Shown here: in pieces, positions 6,669 through 15,733 of the stretch | Layout: each line of letters opens with the position of its first letter | How positions within the stretch are numbered: the first letter of the stretch is position 1 | Assembly (NCBI GenBank): GCA_024743015.1 | Contig: JANSXJ010000014.1 | Coordinates: forward strand, 1-20,254 | Source: Hyphomonas sp. | GTDB taxonomy: Bacteria; Pseudomonadota; Alphaproteobacteria; Caulobacterales; Hyphomonadaceae | Direction of reading: 5' to 3' | Length of the DNA stretch: 20,254 nt | The notes under the pieces: generated by a model | Seen by the model: only the letters and a program-made list of their open reading frames with translations | Databases searched by the model: none | What the model was told of the DNA's origin: nothing | Position numbers and translations under genes: made by a program

Positions 6669-7681
6669 AATATTGAATCCTCAATTCCGGGCACCTGCTG
6701 CGTCATACAATGAAAAGCCCCACCGCCGGATAGAATATTGCTAGCTGGAAGGGCAACCACTTTGTGACCCGGCATCACTCGTTCGAGCGCGGTGATCGCT
6801 TCGGACGCGAACCGCGATTCATAAACCGGGAGATATATGACTTCGTTGCTGATCAGAAAATTCATATGACTGGCAGGCATCGCAGCGCCGTTACGGTCTA
6901 AAACAAGACCGGGCGATGGGATTGAATCAACCTCGATTCCCGCATCCAGTAGCGTACGCTGAATGCGCTCCAGCACGTCTCGGTTAGGATCAGTCTCGCC
7001 GGAAGGTCGTTGGCAGACCACACGGCCCGGTCCGACGAAACGCGCGATATTGTCAACGTGGCCATCGGTATGATCATTCAACAAACCCTCATCCAGCCAA
7101 ATCAATCGATCTACGCCGAAGACTTGCTTGAGTTTTTGTTCCGCGATATCTTGCGTCCAACCCGCGTTTCGGTTCGGATTGAGCACGCATTGCCGCGTAG
7201 TCAGCATTCGGCCTGCGCCATCCAGGTCCACAGCGCCGCCTTCCAGAACAAAGTCAAAGGGTCGCAGCGGCACCCGTTCAACGCTGGCAATCGCGCTCGC
7301 CGTTTCAGTATCTCCGGGCATGAGGTATTTCCCGCCCCAGCCATTGAACCGGAACCGGAGCGCAGTCGGCCCGTCCTCGCCGCGCGCCAGTAAGGGTCCT
7401 GTGTCGCGCAACCAGATATCCCCGGCGAGGATCGTATGAAGTTGAACACGCTCGGCCTCAATCAGGTCATCCAGGACGAGCCATGCGCTGGTATAGGCCT
7501 CTCTGGATCCACAGGCGATCCGGACCGGTGTGGTCTCGCTCAGCACCCGAATGAAGCCAGCAATCTCAGTCCGCGCGCCGTCAAAAGCTGCGCCCCATTC
7601 GTCGCGAATGTGCGGCCACCCAACCCAGATGGCAGCATGCGGCGCCCATTCTGGCGGAACATATGTGTGATCCAAACTCAT
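6665..7681 (-). CDS. aguA: agmatine deiminase
   Basis: 338 residues from the chosen ATG. Signature segments of the guanidino-group deiminase fold are present: GDIWLRDTGP (Asp/Arg), FVLEGGAVD, NDHTDGHVDN with the catalytic His, and the catalytic Cys325 in SGGGAFHCMTQQ. The enzyme converts agmatine to N-carbamoylputrescine plus ammonia, the substrate of the next gene. The frame runs open upstream to 7735, but the extra start codons there are TTG and the first falls inside the terminator hairpin of the receptor gene. ATG 7681 (MSLDHTYVPPEW) matches the family N-terminus. No good Shine-Dalgarno precedes it, and only about 30 bases separate it from the terminator, so the source of its transcript is unclear. 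Confidence 0.95.
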   Translation of the reverse strand: MSLDHTYVPPEWAPHAAIWVGWPHIRDEWGAAFDGARTEIAGFIRVLSETTPVRIACGSREAYTSAWLVLDDLIEAERVQLHTILAGDIWLRDTGPLLARGEDGPTALRFRFNGWGGKYLMPGDTETASAIASVERVPLRPFDFVLEGGAVDLDGAGRMLTTRQCVLNPNRNAGWTQDIAEQKLKQVFGVDRLIWLDEGLLNDHTDGHVDNIARFVGPGRVVCQRPSGETDPNRDVLERIQRTLLDAGIEVDSIPSPGLVLDRNGAAMPASHMNFLISNEVIYLPVYESRFASEAITALERVMPGHKVVALPASNILSGGGAFHCMTQQVPGIEDSIL

Positions 7682-7712
7682 CGCGGCGCGTTTGCCATAG
7701 GTTCTTACCAAG

Positions 7713-7749
7713 TTCAAAGAAAAAGGGCGGCCCAACCGAGCCGCCCTTT
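7713..7749 (-). terminator. Rho-independent terminator of the TonB-dependent receptor gene
   Basis: On the minus strand a perfect 10-bp stem, AAAGGGCGGC with GCCGCCCTTT (arms 7740-7749 and 7722-7731), encloses an 8-base loop. It is followed by TTTTTCTTT. It lies 22 bases after the receptor stop codon. Confidence 0.92.
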
Positions 7750-7771
7750 CAAGATTGGATTTAGCCGAAGC

Positions 7772-10700
7772 CTAGAACTCGTAGCGAAGCCCGAGGCGAA
7801 CCTGCCACAAGGAAGCATCACCCACGCGAGCTTGCTGGTCGATTGGCGGGAAGCCCGGCTCAACCAGGATGCCCCAGTCATCATTGATCATGTTCGTGAA
7901 GTTGTCGACGACGATAAACGCAGAAGAGCGATCATCGGGACGCAATCCGGGGAACTCCTGCTCGACACGGATGTCGACCTTTGTCCACCAGTCCCCTTCT
8001 TCGCTGTTGCGCTCAACGCCAGGCTGAAGAACCTCTAGGTTGTTGAAGAACCCGAAGTTCGCGTTTCCGCCAGCCAATGAGAATGGCAGGCCCGAACGCG
8101 CGGTTGCAAACGCAGAAAACGTCGTTTCGTAGTCACCGAAGAATTCCTTGCGATAGTTGGTTAGCAAAGTGAAACGGTGCTTGATGTTGTAGTCCGACGT
8201 GGCGAGAGCCTGCGACTGAGGATCAGAAACGGCTCTGTTATTGTAGTTCGAGAACGCCACGGAGCTCGTCATCGGCTGGACTTCTTCAGCATCGTTGTAT
8301 GCGTATCCGAACGCCCAGTCGAAGCCATTGTCATACTCTTTGGCGACGCTGACAGACGCTGTGAATGACCGGTTTCCGTTTTCAACAGCATTGGTCAGGA
8401 CGAACGCGCCTTCACGGTTACTCTCGTATTGAGGATAGCCATTAATGAATGGCTCATCAGCATCAAGGTCGAGATCCGCGCGAAGCACGATCGCAGAATT
8501 GTCGCTTCGAGAGTAAAGCAGGTCACCGTTGACCACATACTCGCCGCCGAAGACTCCGCCACCTGGAAGGGTTGGGTACCAGGTAGCACCAAGCGCAAAT
8601 TTCCATTCGGAAGGAATTTCGAAGTCTGGATCAAGGAAGTTGATCTCGAAGTTGCTTCCCTGGCCGGCTGCAACAGCATCTGCCATAACAGTTGGCACAC
8701 ACCAACCTGGACCTACAGGAACGCCGTCTTCACAGTCGGTATAGGCAATATCGAACAAAGACGTGGTGCCGTCTTCCAGACCGAAATTTCCACCGTCCTG
8801 CCCGAATTGCAGAACGTTGTTGTTAGAATAGTTGTTCGATAACCAAACGTTCGGGTCACCACCGGAGTATAGTCCGAAACCACCGCGAACATCAACGTTT
8901 TCCGCAGCGTCCCAGGTAAAGGCAAAGCGAGGTTGCAGCAGGTCGGCACCATCAAGTGTTTGGCCGTTGCTGAACCCATAGTCTGCGACGAAAGCAGGAT
9001 TGGTTTCTGGCGCGTCATCGGTTTCCCACCAATCATAGCGGAGACCAAGAACGACTGAAACGCTGGAACCGATGTCGAACTCATCCTGTATGTAGGCGGT
9101 GTTGACCGCATATCCCCAATCGGCAGCCGCATCAGCTGGATTTCCAGACGGAGCGTTATTGTAGTTCACGTTGTCTGCAAGACCGAGTTCGAAGTTGATG
9201 ATCGCAGGATCTCGTGTGTCCGTGGCATCGGCTGGTCCAGGACGTGCGTCGAAGTCGATTTCTGTTTCAGTGTGCTGAACGAATAGGTTAAAGATATCGA
9301 GCTCTTCGCGCTCATAGCCAAACGTGAGCGAGTGGTCATCCAGCTGGTAGAAGCCTTTGAACGCCATATTGAAAATGGTGTAATCGAGCTGGTTTGATTG
9401 ACGAGAATCGTCGCCGCCCAGATACACGTCAACGTCGTCGGTACGATCCGCGGTATCGCGACCAAGCTCAATTGTGATTTCTCCGAAATCGGTTCCACCG
9501 ACCGTTGCGACACGTGGATCAATGTCCACATAGCCGACACGAACTTCAGTAGAGAAATTATCCGTCCAGTCGCTGTAGAGGAAACCGACATATTGGTTCA
9601 GCTCAGTTCCTCGCTCATAGAGGTGGTTCGAGAATTCGAACTCGTCTGGATCACCGTCAGATTCTGTGAAGTTGAAGCCATCATTGTAGTTATAGGTGAA
9701 AGCCGCACGGTGCTGCTCGTTGATGTTCCAATCCAGTTTCACAAGAAGTTTCTCATCTTCATTGTCGAAGCTGGTCGGGACCTCACCGACATCGTAACCG
9801 TAGATGTCTCGTGCGATACGAGCAATTTCATCGAGCTCTGCCTGGGTGACGGCGACTTCGTTAATCGCCCCTGATCCGATAGGACCTCGATCAAAGGTGT
9901 TTGCACCTTCAAGCTTTTCGTAGGCAACGGAGAAGAATAGCTTGTCTTTTACGATTGGCCCGGCGATTTGAGCACCGTAGCGGATTTCATCAAACGGATT
10001 AGCTTGGACTGATTCACCTTCCAGCGTGTCGCCCTGGAGGTTGTCCGATGTGTAGTCTATGAACGCAGAACCGTGGAACTCATTGGTACCCGATTTCGTC
10101 ACAGCGTTAATGTTACAGGCGGTAAAACCACCATACTCCACGTCAAATGGAGACAGCTCAACAGCAACTTGCTCAATCGCATCGAACGGGAACGGTTGAC
10201 GCTCAGTCGGATAACCGTTGGAGTTCAGACCGAAGCCATCATTCAAACGCACACCGTCCAGGGTCAGCGAGTTAAAGCGCGGGTTCTTACCACCACACTG
10301 AACCGGATTGATGTCGCCGCGGCTTTCATCAACATAGACGCGCGGGTCGATCCGCAGAATATCTGTGATGTTCCGGTTGATGGCCGGCGCAGATTCCAGA
10401 ATCTCAAGACCGAACGTGGCGTTCGGGCCTACCGCTGTTTGCACGAGGTCGGTCGCGGACGCGGTAACGACGATCGTGTCGAGCGTTCGGTCTGCGTCGG
10501 CGGACAGGGAGAAACTCAGATTTGTTGTATCGCCGAGAACCAGTGGAACGTTTTCGACTTGTTGGCTTTGCAGTTCATCCGCAGAAACCGTGACTGTGTA
10601 GGTTGATGAAATCGGCAGGTTGCGGATCGCGTAGCCCCCGGAGGCGCTGGTTGTCGTTGAACGCGTCAGACCCGTTTGCGTATCACGGATGGTGACGGTC

Positions 10701-10843
10701 GCGCCACTAACGGCGGCGCCGGCGTCGTTCGTTACGGTACCGCGCACTTCAGAGGTCGTAACCTGCGCCTCGGCCGGAGCAACAATCGCTGCGGTCATGA
10801 TAGAGGCGGCGGCCACACCTGATAGGAGTTTCCAGTTGGACAT
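7772..10843 (-). CDS. TonB-dependent outer-membrane receptor, Oar-like, with carboxypeptidase-regulatory-like domain
   Basis: 1023 residues. A signal peptide ends at AEA (26). A carboxypeptidase-regulatory-like beta-sandwich follows (about 31-115: VRGTVTNDAGAAVSGATVTI and GGYAIRNLP). A TonB-box-like DTIVVTA lies at 122-128, a plug domain at about 130-255 (LTLDGVRLNDGF, VELSPFDVEYGGF), and then a long beta-barrel ending in the terminal aromatic RYEF. Cys183 and Cys243 in the plug could form a disulfide. Oar-like receptors import large or hydrophobic substrates, or act in adhesion or export; the ligand cannot be read here. The start is supported by GAGGGG 6 bases upstream. The leader (10844-10965) holds repeats and alternative hairpins suggesting regulation. 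No substrate-processing genes are adjacent, except possibly the aguAB pair beyond a terminator. Confidence 0.93.
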   Translation of the reverse strand: MSNWKLLSGVAAASIMTAAIVAPAEAQVTTSEVRGTVTNDAGAAVSGATVTIRDTQTGLTRSTTTSASGGYAIRNLPISSTYTVTVSADELQSQQVENVPLVLGDTTNLSFSLSADADRTLDTIVVTASATDLVQTAVGPNATFGLEILESAPAINRNITDILRIDPRVYVDESRGDINPVQCGGKNPRFNSLTLDGVRLNDGFGLNSNGYPTERQPFPFDAIEQVAVELSPFDVEYGGFTACNINAVTKSGTNEFHGSAFIDYTSDNLQGDTLEGESVQANPFDEIRYGAQIAGPIVKDKLFFSVAYEKLEGANTFDRGPIGSGAINEVAVTQAELDEIARIARDIYGYDVGEVPTSFDNEDEKLLVKLDWNINEQHRAAFTYNYNDGFNFTESDGDPDEFEFSNHLYERGTELNQYVGFLYSDWTDNFSTEVRVGYVDIDPRVATVGGTDFGEITIELGRDTADRTDDVDVYLGGDDSRQSNQLDYTIFNMAFKGFYQLDDHSLTFGYEREELDIFNLFVQHTETEIDFDARPGPADATDTRDPAIINFELGLADNVNYNNAPSGNPADAAADWGYAVNTAYIQDEFDIGSSVSVVLGLRYDWWETDDAPETNPAFVADYGFSNGQTLDGADLLQPRFAFTWDAAENVDVRGGFGLYSGGDPNVWLSNNYSNNNVLQFGQDGGNFGLEDGTTSLFDIAYTDCEDGVPVGPGWCVPTVMADAVAAGQGSNFEINFLDPDFEIPSEWKFALGATWYPTLPGGGVFGGEYVVNGDLLYSRSDNSAIVLRADLDLDADEPFINGYPQYESNREGAFVLTNAVENGNRSFTASVSVAKEYDNGFDWAFGYAYNDAEEVQPMTSSVAFSNYNNRAVSDPQSQALATSDYNIKHRFTLLTNYRKEFFGDYETTFSAFATARSGLPFSLAGGNANFGFFNNLEVLQPGVERNSEEGDWWTKVDIRVEQEFPGLRPDDRSSAFIVVDNFTNMINDDWGILVEPGFPPIDQQARVGDASLWQVRLGLRYEF

Positions 10844-10874
10844 GAGTTTCCCCTCAATTTGTCACTAAAGCAGG

Positions 10875-10909
10875 CTGAGCGGGATGCTCAGAAGACTACT
10901 GAGCGTCCC
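10875..10909 (-). promoter_or_regulatory. 5' leader of the TonB receptor with alternative hairpins
   Basis: On the minus strand the motif GCTCAG occurs, then its complement CTGAGC, then GCTCAG again (plus-strand positions 10899-10904, 10886-10891 and 10875-10880). The first two extend to an 11-bp stem with one mismatch (10881-10891 with 10899-10909, 7-base loop). The last two form a competing 6-bp stem with a 5-base loop. This array lies 32-66 bases before the ATG, just ahead of the ribosome site, in what is probably untranslated leader RNA. Confidence 0.5.
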
Positions 10910-10933
10910 ACTATTTGCGCGCCATTACAGAAA

Positions 10934-10962
10934 TGTGACAGTCATGTTAGACTCCTGTGACA
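10934..10962. repeat. direct repeat TGTGACA, 22-base spacing, upstream of the TonB receptor
   Basis: TGTGACA occurs at 10934-10940 and 10956-10962, exactly 22 bases apart (two helical turns). It flanks a weak minus-strand promoter candidate (CTAACA, 17 bases, TAATGG). Such spacing suits a dimeric or tandem transcription factor. It is also within reach of the divergent glycosyltransferase gene at 11050. No regulator is identified. Confidence 0.45.
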
Positions 10963-11049
10963 TTGCTGAATCAGACAGTTGGCATTGCAAATAAGCCACA
11001 CATGCGGCGAAGGGTTTATGTCGTCGCCATGGCGGCTTAATGGGAAATC

Positions 11050-12669
11050 ATGGTGCAAAACGCTATCCTCTCCGACTCCCCGTCAAAGCTCGCAATCGCA
11101 ATAATTGCGGGGCTTCTGGCGATGCGGCTATTGCTGGTGGCCTGGTCGCCGCTGGAGCTATACGCAGACGAAGCCCAGTATTGGCGATGGGGGCAAAGCC
11201 TCGAATGGGGCTATTACTCGAAACCACCAATGATCGCCTGGGTGATCCACTTATCGACCGCTTTGTTCGGCGATTCGGAGGCGGCGATTCGGATCTTCGC
11301 ACCGATCTTCCACGCCATAGCGGCGTTCTTTCTCTTCCTGCTGTCACGCCGCATGTTCAACAGTTGGGCAGGGCTGATCACGGTCCTGACCTATCTGTTC
11401 ATGCCTGGCATCGTTCTGTCATCAGGCGTGATCTCGACAGATGGAGTCTTGTTCCCTTTCTGGTGTATGGCGCTCTATCTGTTCTGGCGTCTGCGCGAAG
11501 ACGATCTGGCCTGGGTCGGTGTGGCGGCGCTCGGGCTCGCCATCGGGGCCGGGTTTCTATCGAAATACGCTATGCTCTATTTCGGGATCGGTATCGTCCT
11601 CACATGCATTCTCGATCGAGATACAAGGTCCGCGTTGACCAGCCGGAAAGGCGTCGCCACGTTGCTCATTGCGACCGCGGTGTTCGCGCCACACCTGCTT
11701 TGGAACGCGGCGAATGATTTCAAAACCGTCAGTCACACGGTCGATAACGCCAATTTAGGCGGGCAGCTGTTCAATCTTGAAAATCTGCCCAAGTTTCTCG
11801 GCGACCAGGTGGGTGTGTTCGGCCCGGTGAGTTTTGTCGCTTTGATTGCGGGACTGGTCTTCCTGCGTCCGCGCCGCGACCTCGCCGATCTCGGAGACGC
11901 CGCACATGCGCAGCGCACGAAAGAGGCCTGGCTTGCCTGTTTCATCGTTCCCGTGCTTCTGATCATTGCGTTTCAGGCCGTGTTGTCCCGGGCGCATGCG
12001 AACTGGGCCGCCACGGCCTACCCGGCAGCGAGCGTGTGGATGGGCGGCTTCCTGCTGCGGGCAAGTGGCTGGCGCCTGGCTTTCTGGTCAGGTCTGGTGT
12101 TTCAAGGCGTTATTGGTGTGCTCGCCACAACCATCGCACTCGGACCACCGAGCTGGACGGCAGCAATCGGGCGCGACAATGATCTGAAACGGGTTCGCGG
12201 GTGGCAGGATCTGTCCGAACAATTAATGCGCAACGTCGAGCGCTTGCAGCCCAGCGCCATCTTGGTTGACGAGCGCGAAGTTTGGCACGGGCTGGACTAT
12301 TATCTCAGGGACGAACTCGAAACGCCGCTGATCATGTGGCGATACAATCCAGGCCCGAAGAGTTTTGCAGAAGGCGTGGATCTCGCAAATCTCGATCATA
12401 GCCGCGTCCTGATCGCAAGTTACCGATCAAACCTTCGCCCGCACATGCAGGCCGATTTTGCAACCTGGCAAGCCGAAGGGGCAATTTCTGTTGATCTCGG
12501 TCATCGCTCCAATGGGTGCCCGATTCAGCGCGAACTCAGACTATATGTCGCCAGTGACTATGATCCGCTTCCGCGCACGGCGGACTGGCTGCAGGCCTTC
12601 AAAATCGACGATGGCGCAGGGAATCTTGTTGACCGTCATATTGATCGTCCCGAACGCTGCCCCAAATAG
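11050..12669 (+). CDS. GT39-family membrane glycosyltransferase (ArnT/PMT-like)
   Basis: 539 residues with an N-terminal set of roughly 10-12 hydrophobic segments and a soluble C-terminal part from about 370. The first periplasmic loop carries Asp40-Glu41 in YADEAQYWRWGQS and the segment YYSKPPMIAW (55-64), the hallmark of dolichyl/undecaprenyl-phosphate sugar transferases related to ArnT. Family members move a sugar from a polyprenyl-phosphate carrier to lipid A, lipids or proteins at the outer face of the inner membrane; the acceptor here is unknown. GGGA lies 5 bases before the ATG. It is divergent from the TonB receptor, with 206 bases between them, and is followed by the helicase gene after 37 bases. 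Confidence 0.9.
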   Translation: MVQNAILSDSPSKLAIAIIAGLLAMRLLLVAWSPLELYADEAQYWRWGQSLEWGYYSKPPMIAWVIHLSTALFGDSEAAIRIFAPIFHAIAAFFLFLLSRRMFNSWAGLITVLTYLFMPGIVLSSGVISTDGVLFPFWCMALYLFWRLREDDLAWVGVAALGLAIGAGFLSKYAMLYFGIGIVLTCILDRDTRSALTSRKGVATLLIATAVFAPHLLWNAANDFKTVSHTVDNANLGGQLFNLENLPKFLGDQVGVFGPVSFVALIAGLVFLRPRRDLADLGDAAHAQRTKEAWLACFIVPVLLIIAFQAVLSRAHANWAATAYPAASVWMGGFLLRASGWRLAFWSGLVFQGVIGVLATTIALGPPSWTAAIGRDNDLKRVRGWQDLSEQLMRNVERLQPSAILVDEREVWHGLDYYLRDELETPLIMWRYNPGPKSFAEGVDLANLDHSRVLIASYRSNLRPHMQADFATWQAEGAISVDLGHRSNGCPIQRELRLYVASDYDPLPRTADWLQAFKIDDGAGNLVDRHIDRPERCPK

Positions 12670-12706
12670 TGGTCATTCCACAGAACGGATCCCATAAGCT
12701 CTCATC

Positions 12707-15439
12707 ATGGCCATTCTGAAAGCCATTCTCGGCCCCACAAATACGGGCAAGACGCATTATGCGCTCGACCGCATGCTGGGGCACACGACAGGCATGATCG
12801 GCTTACCCCTGCGCTTGCTGGCCAGGGAAGTGTATGATCGCGTCGTGGCAATAAAGGGCGATCGGGCGGTGGCACTGATCACCGGCGAAGAACGTATTGT
12901 GCCTGATAAAGCCCGTTATTGGATCTGCACCGTTGAATCGATGCCGGTGGACGTTCCGGTGGAGTTTTTGGCGATTGACGAAATCCAGATCGCCGAAGAC
13001 CAGGATCGCGGTCATATCTTCACCGATCGGATCCTGAACGCACGCGGCACGCAGGAAACGCTTTTGCTCGGCGCTGAGACTATGCGCGAAGTGCTGCGCG
13101 AGCTTGATTTCGACATCGCGACTGATATCAGAGAACGATTCTCAACCCTCGCCTATGCGGGTCAGAAGAAAATCACCAAACTGCCCAAACGGTCAGCCAT
13201 CGTCGCATTCAGCGCCGATAAGGTCTACGCGATTGCCGAAGTCTTGCGACGACAGAAAGGCGGCTGCGCGGTGGTCATGGGTGGGCTCAGCCCCCGCACC
13301 CGAAACGCCCAGGTTGCGCTCTATCAATCGGGCGAGGTTGATTATCTCGTCGCGACCGACGCGATTGGGATGGGCTTGAATCTTGATGTCGATCGGATTG
13401 CGTTTGCCGGGCGCTCCAAATTTGATGGGCGGCGACATCGCTGGTTAAGCAATGCGGAATTGGGCCAAATTGCCGGGCGCGCCGGACGGTTTCGGGATGA
13501 TGGCGCATTCGGCGAAACCAATGATTGCCCGCCTTTCGAGGAAGATCTCATTCGCGCCATTGAGGATCACCGTTATGAACCGGTTACCGATCTGCTCTGG
13601 CGCAATGGCGACCTCGACTTTCGCTCGATCAAAACCCTGATTGCCAGTCTCTCACGCCCGAGTCCGCGCGCATGTTTACGGCAAAACCCGTACGGCCTGG
13701 ACGAATGGGTGTTGCGTCGAATGGCAGAGGACAGCGCGATCGGGCCCGAGATTCGCGGCGAACGCAATGTTCGGCGGTTATGGGATCTCGCCCGTCTCCC
13801 GGATTTCCGCAAGGCCGGACATGAAGGTCATGGCCGTCTTGTATTAGGGCTTGCCGAAACGCTGTCGGACCCAGATGCCCGCCTTGGTGATACTGCGATG
13901 GATGAACGCCTGAAAGCACTGGACGTCGCGATGGGCGATATTGGTCTGTTGCAACAACGGCTGGCGATGATCCGAACCTGGACTTACGCAAGTTTCAGAC
14001 ATGACTGGCTTGAAAATCCTGACTATTGGCGCGAAAGAACGCGGGATATTGAAGACCGCCTGTCGGATGCGCTACACGACGCGCTGACACAGCGATTTGT
14101 AGATCGCAGAACAACTGCCCTGATTGCCGGGCTGAAAAGGGAAGACCTCTTGAGCAGTGACGTATCCGATACCGGCGAAGTGACGATTGAAGGCCACGCG
14201 GTCGGCAAACTGGTCGGCTTGACTTTCGAACCGGATGCCAGCGCGTCCGAGCTTGAAGGCAAAACGCTCCGCCACGCAGCGATGCAGGCGCTGGAACCCG
14301 TCATTGCTGACCGGCTCAAATCCATTGCCGGTGCGCCTGAAACCGCGCTCTCAATCAACGAAGCCCGCCAGATTGTCTGGAATGATGCACCGGTAGCACA
14401 GCTTATGGCCGGGCCGCACTGGCTGGCACCGTCGGCAAAACTGATCGGCGGACAAGACGCCGAACAGCACCAGCAGTATGCCGCCACCACCCGCGTAAAC
14501 GAATGGCTCGGTGCGGAGATTGAGCGGCGTCTGCCAACCCACTTCAAGCTAAAATTCTCGACCGACGAGTCCAGCCTGGATGGCCTCGCGCGCGGGCTCG
14601 CCTTCCGCTTGGTCGAAAGTGGGGCCGCTTGCGATCTGCGCGGCGAGGACCGGGCCTTGCTGCCCGGATCGGAAGAGCGCACAAAACTGAAAGAGGCGGG
14701 TATTCGCTCCGGTCGGATCGCCGCGCACGTTCCCGATGCACAGAAACCCGCTGCTCAAAAGATGATCGCGATCCTTCTATCGCTGTTCGATGGTCGTCAC
14801 CGCAAAACCGCGCCCGAGGGTGCTGGTAGCTTTGAGCTAGACGGCAGCTGGCCGGATGAGGATCTGGCGGCGCAAGGATATCTGCGTTTCGGCAAACGCG
14901 CCGTTCGGGCTGATCTTGCTGAACGCCTCGGCTGGGAGCTGTCCAAACGCCGCAAAGAAGCCGATCAGGCCAAATTCGAAATTCCGCCGGAGCTCGCCTC
15001 AATGGTTTCCTGCCCGCTTGAGGACTTTCACAATGTTCTGAAGGGGTTCCGGATTGCACCGGCTGAAAAAGACCCTGAAACAGGGGCTGTGACACTGTGG
15101 CGGTTCCAGTCCAAGGCGCATGTTGAGGCGCAGGAACAGCGCCGCGCCGCGCGCAAGGATGCCCGCAATTCTCAGCGCAAGGGCGGCCCCCGCAAGAAAC
15201 AGGGCCAAGCCTCCGGCAAGCCGCGTCCGCAGAATCAGAATCGCCGTCCGGCGCGGCGTCAGCCGGATCCGGACAGCCCTTTCGCAGCCCTGGCAGCCTT
15301 GCTTCCCGAGACAAAAAAATCGCCGCCAAAAAAGCGGAAACCCAAAAAGCCTAAAGCTGCAGCAAAACCGGCTGAGCCCGAAGCCAAAGCCGCTCCGCCA
15401 GATTCCCCTGTCGCCGACGGCGCCGCAACGAATGAGTGA
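12707..15439 (+). CDS. Suv3-like superfamily 2 RNA helicase with basic C-terminal tail
   Basis: 910 residues. Walker A is GPTNTGKT (9-16), motif II is DEIQ (91-94) as in Suv3 rather than DEAD/DEAH, and motif VI is QIAGRAGR (254-261); ATDAIGMGLNL lies just before it. The middle holds the Suv3-type C-terminal helical region. The last roughly 100 residues are Lys/Arg/Pro/Ala-rich and low in complexity, a likely disordered RNA-binding tail. In mitochondria Suv3 unwinds RNA for the degradosome; bacterial relatives are common in Alphaproteobacteria but poorly characterised. No strong ribosome site precedes ATG 12707. The stop overlaps the start of the S4 protein by 8 bases (ATGAGTGA), so the two are probably translationally coupled. 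Confidence 0.93.
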   Translation: MAILKAILGPTNTGKTHYALDRMLGHTTGMIGLPLRLLAREVYDRVVAIKGDRAVALITGEERIVPDKARYWICTVESMPVDVPVEFLAIDEIQIAEDQDRGHIFTDRILNARGTQETLLLGAETMREVLRELDFDIATDIRERFSTLAYAGQKKITKLPKRSAIVAFSADKVYAIAEVLRRQKGGCAVVMGGLSPRTRNAQVALYQSGEVDYLVATDAIGMGLNLDVDRIAFAGRSKFDGRRHRWLSNAELGQIAGRAGRFRDDGAFGETNDCPPFEEDLIRAIEDHRYEPVTDLLWRNGDLDFRSIKTLIASLSRPSPRACLRQNPYGLDEWVLRRMAEDSAIGPEIRGERNVRRLWDLARLPDFRKAGHEGHGRLVLGLAETLSDPDARLGDTAMDERLKALDVAMGDIGLLQQRLAMIRTWTYASFRHDWLENPDYWRERTRDIEDRLSDALHDALTQRFVDRRTTALIAGLKREDLLSSDVSDTGEVTIEGHAVGKLVGLTFEPDASASELEGKTLRHAAMQALEPVIADRLKSIAGAPETALSINEARQIVWNDAPVAQLMAGPHWLAPSAKLIGGQDAEQHQQYAATTRVNEWLGAEIERRLPTHFKLKFSTDESSLDGLARGLAFRLVESGAACDLRGEDRALLPGSEERTKLKEAGIRSGRIAAHVPDAQKPAAQKMIAILLSLFDGRHRKTAPEGAGSFELDGSWPDEDLAAQGYLRFGKRAVRADLAERLGWELSKRRKEADQAKFEIPPELASMVSCPLEDFHNVLKGFRIAPAEKDPETGAVTLWRFQSKAHVEAQEQRRAARKDARNSQRKGGPRKKQGQASGKPRPQNQNRRPARRQPDPDSPFAALAALLPETKKSPPKKRKPKKPKAAAKPAEPEAKAAPPDSPVADGAATNE

Positions 15440-15725
15440 CAGTACGGGCGAAGAGGTTCGCGTCGATATCTGGCTCTGGCGCGCGCGATTCTTCAAGACC
15501 CGTGCATTGGCGACTGATTATGTTTCCCGCAAAGGGATCCGCATTACCCGCAATGGCCAGACCCGGAAAACCGGGAAGGCGGGTCAGCGCGTGAGTGCCG
15601 GCGATGTGCTGACATTCTATAAAGCGAAAGCCATCGAGACCGTAGAAGTACTGCAAGTTGGCGAAAGGCGGGGACCTTCCGCCGAAGCGCAAACTCTTTA
15701 CAGACGCGTCGACGCCAGCGCATAA
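15432..15725 (+). CDS. S4-domain RNA-binding protein, Hsp15-like
   Basis: 97 residues. An S4 domain fills the N-terminal two thirds (VRVDIWLWRARFFKTRALATDYVSRKG, then ITRNGQ and VSAGDVLTF), as in Hsp15/HslR, which binds stalled 50S subunits carrying nascent chains. The C-terminus is short and basic. The start ATG lies inside the end of the helicase gene. The frame extends upstream to 15120, but that part is a shadow of the helicase's basic tail. Together with the helicase this suggests an RNA or ribosome-related unit; the exact role is inference. Confidence 0.92.
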   Translation: MSDSTGEEVRVDIWLWRARFFKTRALATDYVSRKGIRITRNGQTRKTGKAGQRVSAGDVLTFYKAKAIETVEVLQVGERRGPSAEAQTLYRRVDASA

Positions 15726-15733
15726 GGCATGTC

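Noticed and set aside
5769..6713. Long plus-strand open frame (about 314 codons) opposite aguB and the end of aguA
   Set aside because: It lies fully antisense to well-supported enzymes, has no family features and no ribosome site; a shadow of codon bias.
7682..7735. Longer aguA form starting at TTG 7735
   Set aside because: The start would lie in the receptor terminator hairpin, and the extra residues do not match the family N-terminus.
14023..15329. Two long minus-strand open frames opposite the helicase gene
   Set aside because: Ser/Arg/Pro/Ala-rich compositions typical of antisense translation of GC-rich coding sequence, with no recognisable domain.
15120..15431. Upstream extension of the S4 protein frame
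   Set aside because: Arg/Pro-rich out-of-frame reading of the helicase tail; the S4 domain begins only after ATG 15432.
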